Assembly (NCBI GenBank): GCA_016718845.1
Contig: JADKCK010000010.1
Location: forward strand, 62,001-126,000
Source: Sphingobacteriales bacterium
Lineage (GTDB): Bacteria > Bacteroidota > Bacteroidia > Chitinophagales > UBA2359
Length of the DNA: 64,000 bases
Direction of reading: 5' to 3'
In this document: positions 10,241 to 17,637 of the stretch, piece after piece
Numbering within the stretch: position 1 is the stretch's first letter
Layout: each line of letters opens with the position of its first letter
Notes under the pieces: generated by a model
Seen by the model: the letters and a program-made list of their open reading frames with translations, nothing else
Databases searched by the model: none
Told to the model about the DNA's origin: nothing
Made by a program: the position numbers and the translations under genes

Positions 10241-11279
10241 TTTTTGGTTAGTTGCAAGGTTAATTCTACGGTAAATATGCCATCGTTATTATCAACTGTT
10301 AGCGAGTAATTTTGCGGATAGTTTAAGGCTATTTGTCGGCGCACATTTTGCAGACCAATGCCACCATATTCGTTAGCAGGCATTGTTGGTTGGGCATTGT
10401 TTTGGGTCGAAAAAAGCAGTTTTCCCTTATCGTTAATTTCGCTGTGTATTTTTATCCAGGCGTTTTCGTCTTGGTCTAAGTTGCTGTGTTTAAAGGCATT
10501 TTCTACAAAATTGATGAGTAACATGGGCGTAATTTCCCAACCATTGGGGTTGCCTTCGATATAAAAATCAACATTTTGCGAGCGGGGTTTTCGCAACAAA
10601 TGCAGTTCGATGTACTGTTTTAGCGTATCTATTTCTTTTTTCAACAAAATAGTTCCCTGTCCGCCATCGTACAAAACATAGCGCAGCAAGGTAGATAGTT
10701 TAGCCACCATGGGGGCGGTGTTGTCGTGCTTTTGAAGCGCAAGCGTATAGATGTTGTTAAGGGTGTTAAAAATAAAATGTGGATTTATTTGCGCTCGCAA
10801 AAAATTTATTTCAATTTCTAGTTTTTCTTTTTGCAAAACAAAATGCTGCTCGCGGGCTAACTGCCCTTGTTTAACATACCAATAAAGCAACGATATAAGC
10901 AAAAATAAAGACGTATTGAGTACCATCGAAAAAATATTTCGCCAAGCTGTATGTTCGTAAAACACCTGCTCCAAACCACTTTGCTGCATCACCAAAACAT
11001 ACGCCACTATGGTTAGCAACACACTTAGTATATACCACACAATTTTCTTTTTTTGCAATAACAAAGGTATCAGCAAGTGTAAATTTAAATAAACAATGGC
11101 AGCATAGGTGGCAACCTCCAAAAAGGTATTTCCAATGGCTTGTATCCATTTATTGTCGGTAAGATAATAATCGAAAATAAAAAAATACATAAACACCCAA
11201 ATGCTGCATGTTCAAAAAAAGCAGCTTTTTTGCCGATGATAAAGCCATAAGTAAATGTTAGCTGATAGATAATAGCCAC
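10237..11279 (-). CDS. LytS-type sensor histidine kinase, probable N-terminal frameshift
   Basis: Membrane helices fill the first ~150 residues. A short coiled linker (EQHFVLQKEKLEIEIN) follows, then the His_kinase box INPHFIFNTLNNIYTLAL with the phosphoacceptor His, and a HATPase region (LLINFVENAFKH, GGIGLQNVRRQI). The open frame begins at 11196. A second frame from an ATG at 11279 (MAIIYQLTFTYGFIIGKKAA) runs into it near 11195 and supplies a missing first helix, so I extend the gene to 11279. Its stop overlaps the response regulator start. The signal sensed is unknown. Confidence 0.85.
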
Positions 11280-11515
11280 AAAGATAGCGCAATGCCAACT
11301 ATTATCCTGCTTTTTTATTTTAGTGGCGTAGCTATTTCCACCAATGGCACTTTTTGCGGAACGAATGGCTTTGGGGTGGCTTAAAAGCGTTTCGTTCCTA
11401 TTTTCCGACCGTTGGTAGAAAACATTTGGTAGGTGTTAAAAATAGCTGCATCTTTGCATCAGCAATAAAGCAAGTTGTTTTGTTGTTTTGTTTATCACCT
11501 AAATTTTCAACCATT

Positions 11516-12600
11516 ATGTTTTCCAAAATTTCTGCCCTTAGTTTGTTTCTCTTTTGTTTTTGTTGTGTCTTGTAGCAAAGACGAAAACCCCTTGATAGAA
11601 ACCGATAATGCCACCGACCAGAAGCTAAGTGCTATGGCAATAACCTACACCATGCCCGACGAAACCCAAACACACGAAGGTACTTGGTTGCAGTGGCCCC
11701 ATCAGTACCAATATGGAGCCACTTACCGCAACCGCATAGAGCCAACATGGATTGAAATGACCCGACAATTGGTACAAAGCGAAAACGTACATATTATTGC
11801 TTATAACAGCGCCGAAAGAACACGCATTACCAACGTACTAACGGCTGCTGGCGTGCCGCTGACCAACGTAAATTTCAAACTTTTTCAGACCAACGACGTT
11901 TGGGTGCGCGACAATGGTCCTATCTTTGTCCGAAACAACAGCGGGCAACTCCGCATCGAAGATTGGGGTTTTAATGGCTGGGGCAACAAAACACCTTATG
12001 CCAAATGCAATGTAATACCTGCATCGGTGGGCAATGCCATTGGTATGTCGGTGGTAAACCTTAACTCGGCAATGAAAATTGAAGGCGGAGCCTACGAAAT
12101 TGACGGCAATGGCGTGTTTATGGCATGTAAAAGCTCTATTTTAAACAGCAACCGAAACCCCGGCATGACCAAAGCACAAGCCGAAGCCATTTTAACCACC
12201 AATTTGGGTGTAACCAAGTTTATTTGGTTAAATGGCGTAGCTGGCTTAGAAATTACCGATATGCACATCGACGGATTTGCCCGATTTGCCAACCCCAACA
12301 CCATAGTAACCATGAACAACACCGATTTGCTGTATTGGGAAGTACCCCAAGCCGACATAACCAAACTTTATGCCGCCACAAAAACCGATGGCACACCCTA
12401 CAACTTCGTGTACCTACCCCTTACCCAAAACAATGTAACCACCACTTGGGGTTTTTTATAACGACCCCAACGACGAAGTTGCCCGTAGTATTTTACAAAC
12501 CCTATACCCCACCAAAACCGTAGTAGGCATTGATGTACGCAACCTATATAAATATGGCGGCATGATACACTGTGTAACACAACAGCAACCAGCATTGTAA
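11516..12600 (+). CDS. agmatine deiminase / peptidylarginine deiminase-like lipoprotein, frameshifted with an internal deletion
   Basis: The family is the guanidino-group hydrolases. Motifs seen are WLQWPHQYQY, NDVWVRDNGPIFV, the KIEGGAYEIDG loop, the catalytic His context MHIDGFARF, and the catalytic Cys in GGMIHCVTQQQP. The start at 11516 (MFSKISALSLFLF) is in a different frame. A shift near 11560 joins it to VVSCSKDENP, giving a lipoprotein signal, which is unusual for this mostly cytosolic family. A second break near 12455, after TTTWG, moves to the frame YNDPNDEVARSILQ ending at 12600. About 20 family residues seem to be missing there. All catalytic residues are still encoded. It likely acts on agmatine or a peptide arginine outside the cytoplasm. 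Confidence 0.8.
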
Positions 12601-12646
12601 TTAGCATTTTCGATAACACATTGAGTAACAGTTAGTTTAGGCACTT

Positions 12647-12715
12647 AAATATCCCACAAACAAATGCAGCAGTTTTCAAAACTAAATCTATGCATGCTTG
12701 TGGGATATTTGTTGT
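12647..12715 (+). terminator. long-loop hairpin after the deiminase-like gene
   Basis: The 13-bp perfect stem AAATATCCCACAA (12647-12659) pairs with 12698-12710, and GTTGTTTTTG follows. The ~38-base loop is longer than usual. Confidence 0.55.
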
Positions 12716-12741
12716 TTTTGTGTAATTATGATTAAACTTTT

Positions 12742-12773
12742 TTTGTAATTTGGGCAATTCTGTGCTATCTTTG
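12742..12773 (+). promoter_or_regulatory. strong TTTG-N20-TATCTTTG promoter with no gene downstream
   Basis: Both boxes match the Bacteroidota consensus with a 20-base spacer. Transcription would run into 12780-13060, where there is no plus-strand gene, and then into repeat copy A with its hairpin near 12961-12988. A small hairpin (GTTAGC...GCTAAC) lies just after the start. Confidence 0.55.
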
Positions 12774-12886
12774 TGCGTTAGCTGCCACAAAAATACTTAA
12801 TTGCTAACCTAAAAGATGCTAATTTAAGGCAATAACAACTTGCCAATGTTGAGCATAGTCCCCCCGAAATACAGTAAATTTACTTA

Positions 12887-13059
12887 TGTTACGCAACCTA
12901 TTCCAATAACAAGGTGTTTTGCATTTTTATGCCCAGTTTCATACAGCCTTGACTTTTGGGATTACTTTTTTGTCAAAAAAAAGTAACAAACTTTAATGGG
13001 TGGTAAGCAGTGATAAAACAACAATAAAGCAGCAACAAAGCCCCAAGCCACTTAATTAT
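12887..13059 (+). repeat. dispersed repeat, copy A (lacks the palindromic core)
   Basis: The left part (TTACGCAACCTATTCCAATA to the CCCAGTTT word) and the right part (ATACAGCCTTGACTTTT through CACTTAATTA) match copies B (34925-35293) and C (53455-53825). The ~190 bases between them in copies B and C are absent, with the junction at 12940/12941. It contains a hairpin of the form ATTACTTTTTT / AAAAAAAGTAAC. Confidence 0.8.
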
Positions 13060-13078
13060 GTCCCCCTGCGTAAATCAG

Positions 13079-13531
13079 TTAATCTACAATAAAGCCACTT
13101 ACTAAAAGTGTTTCTTCGGGGTAGCTATAAGCATTTGAGTAGATGGTTACGCCGTTTCTGAAACTACCTTTTCGCACACGTGTATCAAACCAAACCCGTA
13201 TTTTGCCTTTTTGTCCGGGCAATACGGGTGTTTTATCCCAATCGGAGGTAATACAGTAACAACTGCTGCTTACTTTGTTGATAATTAACGGCTCAAAGCC
13301 AATATTGGTAAATTCAAAATCGTGGTAGATTTTTTCGGCGGCTTTAACCTCGCCAAAATCAAAACTGCTGCCCCCCGTAAAAGCAAATAAAGGTTTTTGG
13401 GTAGATATAATGTTGCCTTGTGCATCGAGCACTTGGTTAAACTGCTGCTTTTTAACAACATTGCCACTTTGCGCCACAACAGCTACTTGGCAACAAACAA
13501 CAAGATAAAACAAAACAAAAAGGTATTTCAT
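13079..13531 (-). CDS. exported DUF1573 protein
   Basis: This 150-residue protein has a signal peptide (MKYLFVLFYLVVCCQVAVVAQ) and one DUF1573 immunoglobulin-like domain. Typical features are FDFGEVKAAEKIYHDFEFTN, the small-residue/Cys turn VSSSCYCITSDW, and PGQKGKIRVWFDTRVRKG. DUF1573 proteins are abundant in Bacteroidota envelopes, and their biochemical role is not established. The gene stands alone between repeat copy A and non-coding DNA, and its frame is intact. Confidence 0.85.
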   Translation of the reverse strand: MKYLFVLFYLVVCCQVAVVAQSGNVVKKQQFNQVLDAQGNIISTQKPLFAFTGGSSFDFGEVKAAEKIYHDFEFTNIGFEPLIINKVSSSCYCITSDWDKTPVLPGQKGKIRVWFDTRVRKGSFRNGVTIYSNAYSYPEETLLVSGFIVD

Positions 13532-14034
13532 GGTACTATTTTAAGGTGTAAAACACCAAATTAAGACGCTTTTTTATACACACGTCACAAAACAAATTGT
13601 AAATTATAAATTATAAATTGTAAAGGGTAAATTGTAAAGGGTAAACAAATTCCCTTCTTGGGAGGGGCAGGGGCGGGTTTAAGGTAAATAGTGTGAAAGA
13701 TAAAAACCCCTATCCACACATTATTTTGTTTTCTGTTATCAATCGTTAAAGCAAGGCTTGGCTCGTCGCTGCTTTGTGATGGTGTCGAAAAGCAGCTAAA
13801 ACAGCTTTGAGCAATGCTAAAGCAAGGCTGAACCACCGCTCCACTATTGCGCCTCTGCATAGCTAAGATACTACATGAATATCTCTACTACAATGGTTAC
13901 ACACTACTGCTCGTGGCTGCAGTTACTGGTGGTTTTCAATTTTCGCCAAAGTCGAAAATTTATGGTATGTGCGACGGGAGTTCTGTCGAAAGGTTCCCCT
14001 TGTTTTTAACACAGTTCATCGCCAATACCCAAAA
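13532..14034. other. intergenic region without a recognisable gene
   Basis: The left part (13590-13655) is a run of short AT-rich direct repeats (words like AAATTATAAATTGTAAAGGG). The remainder shows GC-richer patches (GAGGGGCAGGGGCGGG) but no frame with family features. It ends at the direct repeat at 14035. Confidence 0.5.
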
Positions 14035-14099
14035 CGTTACTACCCCTTCTAAATACCCAACAACACAAAAAACGCCCTAACAATCACGGTAGGGCGTTT
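14035..14099 (+). repeat. 65-bp direct repeat 1, including a hairpin terminator
   Basis: It begins with CGTTACTACCCCTTCTAAAT and ends with a terminator whose 10-bp stem is AAACGCCCTA/TAGGGCGTTT (14070-14099). The same sequence recurs at 17261-17326, so the accessory genes between them are bracketed by a direct repeat. Confidence 0.75.
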
Positions 14100-14110
14100 C
14101 TTTAACAGAT

Positions 14111-14311
14111 TTGCCTTTTGTAAAACAAATTACGGACACCACTACCACTAAAACAGGATTAAAAGTTAAAACTATTATCAATGAAAAAACATACCTAACA
14201 GGCAGAACAGTAACACAAGATTTCAAAGATAATATCAAGCAACATATCCTGTTTGATGATAAACTGCCCAAATGGAACTACCTTATAAAACCCAAAAACT
14301 GTCCAAGTTAA
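14111..14311 (+). pseudogene. ISAzo13-family transposase, C-terminal remnant
   Basis: About 66 residues are left. The block TTTTKTGLKVKTIINEKTY, then TGRTVTQDFKDNIKQH and KWNYLIKP, matches the extreme C-terminus of ISAzo13-type DDE transposases (pattern TTTKTGLKV ... Y..G..V ... WNY.I.P). The rest of the transposase and both ends of the element are missing. The remnant starts directly after the terminator in direct repeat 1. Confidence 0.7.
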
Positions 14312-14338
14312 AATTTACTCATTCCTTATCTGCTTTTT

Positions 14339-14872
14339 ATGAAAAAACAACAATTCCTCTCCACGCTCATGTTGCTTGCCTGCCTTTGGGTGGGAAGTGG
14401 CAACTTGTACGCCCAAACAGAAGCTCAACCCAAATGGGTGCCATTAGAAATGGCAAACCTGCAACTCAATTTTACGGACAAGTGGAAAATTGAAATGCAA
14501 GAACATTTTGGCATTCATGCGACCTCGCCTGATGGAAAAGTGCAATTCTTTGCCTATGTTACTGACGACCATAGCATTGATGACGCAGTGAAAAGTATGC
14601 AAAAGGATTTGGATAAGTACATGGACAATGTAAAACTTTCCAATGCTGAAGTTACTTTTGAAGGCAATGGCTTGAAAGTATATTCTTCAGGCGGCACAGG
14701 CGACTCGACTACTGAAGGTGGGCAACCTTCACGCTTCATCATTGACTTCATCGAAACGCATACAGATGAGCATATCATTGTCGCATTCCTTGCTATAGGA
14801 ACAGACGCGGAAATAGAGGCAAACGCTACCGACCTCTACTACATTTTCAACAGCGTAAAAGAAAATCATTAA
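14339..14872 (+). CDS. exported protein of unknown function, possibly PsbP/DcrB-like fold
   Basis: This 177-residue protein has a clear signal peptide (MKKQQFLSTLMLLACLWVGS then NLYAQ). The mature part is a small alpha/beta domain with W..E...HFGIHATSPDGKVQFFAYVTD and a helix SIDDAVKSMQKDLDKYM, resembling the PsbP/DcrB (DUF1795) arrangement. I cannot confirm that family. The next gene follows after 22 bases, is also exported and is co-directional, so they likely form an operon. Both lie inside the direct-repeat-bounded accessory stretch. Confidence 0.6.
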   Translation: MKKQQFLSTLMLLACLWVGSGNLYAQTEAQPKWVPLEMANLQLNFTDKWKIEMQEHFGIHATSPDGKVQFFAYVTDDHSIDDAVKSMQKDLDKYMDNVKLSNAEVTFEGNGLKVYSSGGTGDSTTEGGQPSRFIIDFIETHTDEHIIVAFLAIGTDAEIEANATDLYYIFNSVKENH

Positions 14873-14894
14873 TCCCCCCAAACTCCTCAAAAAA

Positions 14895-15422
14895 ATGAAA
14901 AAACTACTCTTTATCTGCTTATTGGCTTTCGTTTGTTTTTATCAAACGGCTCAGGCTCAAGGACAACTAATACAATTGGTTCCTCTTGGTCCTCTTGAAT
15001 ATGACCATTATTCTGAATTGGATAGGGGATTTGGAGACACATATTCTCGATGGCCCGTTACGGTCTTGGCTACGGTTACGGCTAAACCTGCTGTTTGGGT
15101 TACATTACTTGCATCAGGGCAAGCATTGGCGAAAAACGTGTCTCTCAGTAATGAAAACGGTTCTTTTGTGTTTCAAAAAGATGGCAATGTAGTGTTGTAT
15201 GACAAAAACAAAAAACCTATGTGGGCTTCAAATACATTTTTGGCTAATACCGCTATTATGGACGCAAAGACAGGGATTTTTGCCGTTCATGATGGCAAAA
15301 AAATAGTTTGGAGTTCGAATACTACAGGTGCTGGGGCTTTCCTACAAATAGACTGGACAAGCTATACGCTCAGGATAGTAGATGCGACAGGCACGAAAGA
15401 GCTTTGGCGTAGCAAGAAATAA
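14895..15422 (+). CDS. exported bulb-type (B-type) mannose-lectin domain protein
   Basis: This is a 175-residue protein with a signal peptide (MKKLLFICLLAFVCFYQTAQAQ). The C-terminal ~110 residues carry the B-lectin signature QxDxNxVxY (FQKDGNVVLYDKNKKPMWAS), and two further degenerate beta-prism strands follow (AVHDGKKIVWSSNT; LRIVDATGTKELWRS). In known B-lectins each such motif binds mannose. Here only the first is complete, so one sugar site is likely. It probably forms an operon with the exported protein 22 bases upstream. Confidence 0.75.
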   Translation: MKKLLFICLLAFVCFYQTAQAQGQLIQLVPLGPLEYDHYSELDRGFGDTYSRWPVTVLATVTAKPAVWVTLLASGQALAKNVSLSNENGSFVFQKDGNVVLYDKNKKPMWASNTFLANTAIMDAKTGIFAVHDGKKIVWSSNTTGAGAFLQIDWTSYTLRIVDATGTKELWRSKK

Positions 15423-15459
15423 TGTATCAAAAACTCATTTTTATTAACTTTGAGTTCAC

Positions 15460-16260
15460 TTAAAAAACCCGTTGCAATTTGGGTTGATTAGGGAGAAAAG
15501 ATATTGGTATATTGCAATTAAAAATGCTTAAAGTATATTGCAAGAAAAGCTCTGTGAGCAACTCCCTGAAATTTGAGGGTAGAAATAAACGAAAAAGACT
15601 ATTTTTGGCACTTTTAACCCCTTGATACCTGAAAATTCGCCCAAAATTGATCATAATGGACATGGCAATGCCATAGAGGCTGGTGTTTAGCAAGCCTCTG
15701 ACGGGTAATTTTCCTGTCCGCTTCTCACCCTTTCTCATTTGTGCTATGGTGGCTTCTACATTGGGGCGCAGTTTTTGGCGTTCTGGTGGCAGCGTTGCAA
15801 TGTTGCGGTGTCGCTGCTGACGCAGATAGTCTTCGGGTGTAAAGCGGTAAACGGCAATGCCTTTGGTGTGTTTTCGGGAAGACCGGGTGGGACATAGCTC
15901 GTAAAACGGGCATTTGGCACAGATGCTAAGGTCAAATACTGCCCGATGGTTTTTGGAGGGTTTGTCGGCAATTACTGCGGGGTGCTGCTCGTTGGCACAT
16001 TGTACGGTATAGCTGCTTGTAGTTTCGGTATCAGTATGGGCAGAAGGCTGGCAGCTAATGGTCATGGGCGCTTTGGCAGTCGTTCCTTTAATGGCGGTTT
16101 GAACCGGGGTAATTCCCTGTTGCTCCAGCTTGATGTCATTGGCAGTGCTGCCCATACCGCCGTCGTGGTGCAGTTCCTCCAGGTCGGGGGTCTTGTCTTT
16201 GAGTTGGTCTATACGGCTGTGCAGTAGACGCAATGAAATAATACAAACAAGCAAAAACAA
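15460..16260 (-). pseudogene. IS1182-like DDE transposase, N-terminally truncated
   Basis: The C-terminal ~230 residues are typical: HHDGGMGSTANDIKLEQQGI with the middle acidic residue, a Cys-rich block AKCPFYELCPTR, and the conserved tail RQKLRPNVEATIAQM ... LPVRGLLNTSLYGIAMSIMI. The N-terminal DNA-binding third is missing. The first residues of the open frame (MFLLVCIISLRLLHSRI) come from an overlapping membrane-segment frame, not from a transposase. No inverted repeats were found, so this is an immobile fragment. Confidence 0.75.
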
Positions 16261-16513
16261 AACCCGCAGCTACAACAACAAGCAAGGCAATAAGCATTAG
16301 GTAACCGAAATTGTGGGTGATGAAGTCATTTTATTAGATAAAAAAACCGAATAAAAAGGTGCGTATTTTGTATTGTTTTGACTTGTAAAAAAAAGTTTTC
16401 CATAAAGTATTGATTATCAATAATAACAAAATAGTTAATCATATCTTTTAACAATACCTCGCAAAAGCGCAAAGGTGCGTCTATTAACGAGTTAGCAGAA
16501 ATTTTTAAGAATT

Positions 16514-17131
16514 ATGAAAAACGAAAACATATACACTGTGGATAGCAATACGTTTGCTACAAATCCAGGAAATGTAAATCTAAAACCATTTGTATGGATT
16601 AAATATAATCTATCAACGACTTTAATACTAACTGTTTGTTTTGTATTGTCAATTTGGCTTACAGTGAGTATATCGTTATGGTTTTTTATCATTATACTGT
16701 TAGTTATTGCAATAAATCTTTTTTATTGGAGAAGAAAAAATGAACATTTTAGATATGGAGATTCAAATGGAGGGATTATAGTTTCAAATAATCCTATGCT
16801 CGTAGCAGTGACAACTGATTTAACAAAAGGATTTGGAGATTACCCAGTAATTAAAATTATTAAGTACAAAGGGAAGGGGAAAGTCGGGGATAAAATTGGA
16901 ACAGTTGCTCTGTACTCTGCTTCCGTTGACGATAGTTTAAAACATTGGATTGATTTTGAACCAATTCCTATAATCTATGCAACAGATAATATTGCGGAAA
17001 TAGAAAGAGCTATTAAAAGTTATGATGAAGAGCAATGGAAACAAATAGAAAGCAGATTGTTACAGATTCCTAAACCATATATGGAAGGACTTTATAAAAT
17101 AAAAGGAGAAACGAGTGATTGGAAAGAGTAA
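16514..17131 (+). CDS. membrane protein, DUF3239-like, in an AT-rich cassette
   Basis: This 205-residue protein has two adjacent membrane helices (residues ~33-72), a short basic loop and a soluble C-terminal domain. The domain's blocks (SNNPMLVAVTTDLTKGFGDY, VIKIIKYKGKGKVGDKIGTV, WKQIESRLLQIPKPYMEGLY) resemble DUF3239 proteins, whose function is unknown. The codon usage is clearly more AT-rich (AAA, GAA, ATA, AGA) than neighbouring genes, which suggests transfer. An attC-like palindrome begins seven bases after the stop, as in an integron cassette. Confidence 0.65.
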   Translation: MKNENIYTVDSNTFATNPGNVNLKPFVWIKYNLSTTLILTVCFVLSIWLTVSISLWFFIIILLVIAINLFYWRRKNEHFRYGDSNGGIIVSNNPMLVAVTTDLTKGFGDYPVIKIIKYKGKGKVGDKIGTVALYSASVDDSLKHWIDFEPIPIIYATDNIAEIERAIKSYDEEQWKQIESRLLQIPKPYMEGLYKIKGETSDWKE

Positions 17132-17137
17132 AACTTC

Positions 17138-17268
17138 TGCTAACAGCAGTTTGGCAAAATGGCGGGTTCAGTGCTAAATTGAACATTTGGTTTTCAAATG
17201 ACATTAGTGCTAAATTGAAAGTAAGTGCTTCAAAATCCGCCACTTCGCCAAGCTGCAAACCGTTACTA
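17138..17268 (+). repeat. attC-like ~128-bp imperfect palindrome after the DUF3239-like gene
   Basis: The left arm (TAACAGCAGTTTGGCAAAAT then GGCGG, from 17141) pairs with the right arm (CCGCCACTTCGCCAAGCTGC then AAACCGTTA, to 17265), so the element runs from AAC to GTT as attC sites do. The centre holds CATTTG-GTTTT-CAAATG and two copies of GTGCTAAATTGA. The outer cores do not fit the RYYYAAC/GTTRRRY consensus exactly, and no integron integrase is in the window. Confidence 0.5.
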
Positions 17269-17330
17269 CCCCTTCTAAATACCCAACAACACAAAAACGC
17301 CCTACCAATCACGGTAGGGCGTTTTTTTTT
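17261..17330 (+). repeat. 65-bp direct repeat 2, including a hairpin terminator
   Basis: This is the second copy of the 14035-14099 sequence. The identity begins at the CGTTAC of the palindrome's right end. Its terminator is stronger: a 13-bp stem (AAAAACGCCCTAC, 17293-17305, with 17314-17326) followed by T's. 17331-17637 holds no gene, only a plus-strand TTG-N20-TACTTTTG promoter-like pair (17537-17567) aimed at a convergent gene. Confidence 0.75.
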
Positions 17331-17637
17331 AGCCTAATTTTCGGCTTCGTAGAAAACAAATTGATTTCAAACTTGCAAACACGTGTTTAGCAACATATAG
17401 TGTTTAACTTGGTTTGTTTTGCGCATAAAACGCAGATAATGGGGAGACAAAGCAACGAGAATTTACCGCAGATAAAAGAAAATCCTCGTTCTATGATATG
17501 CAAACTAATGCTCACTTATCTTTTACTCATTCCTTATTGTATTTTTCAAGAAAAATACCTACTTTTGCATTGTTTTACATCGCAGCAAAACTCGTGTTTT
17601 GTTTAGGTTTGATTAGTGCATAAACTCAATTAAAAAT

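Noticed and set aside
13590..13655. Short direct repeats considered as a CRISPR array
   Set aside because: The units are low-complexity AAATTATAAATTGTAA words without regular spacers, and no cas gene is present.
15946..16227. A glycine-rich plus-strand frame opposite the IS1182-like transposase
   Set aside because: It is a reading-frame shadow of the transposase. The transposase frame has clear family motifs.
15460..16513. A complete IS1182 insertion sequence
   Set aside because: The N-terminal third of the transposase is missing and no terminal inverted repeats or target duplication could be seen.
17537..17637. Treating the TTG/TACTTTTG pair as the promoter of a gene
   Set aside because: It points into the end of the convergent GT39-like gene and no plus-strand frame follows. 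It is mentioned only with the direct repeat.
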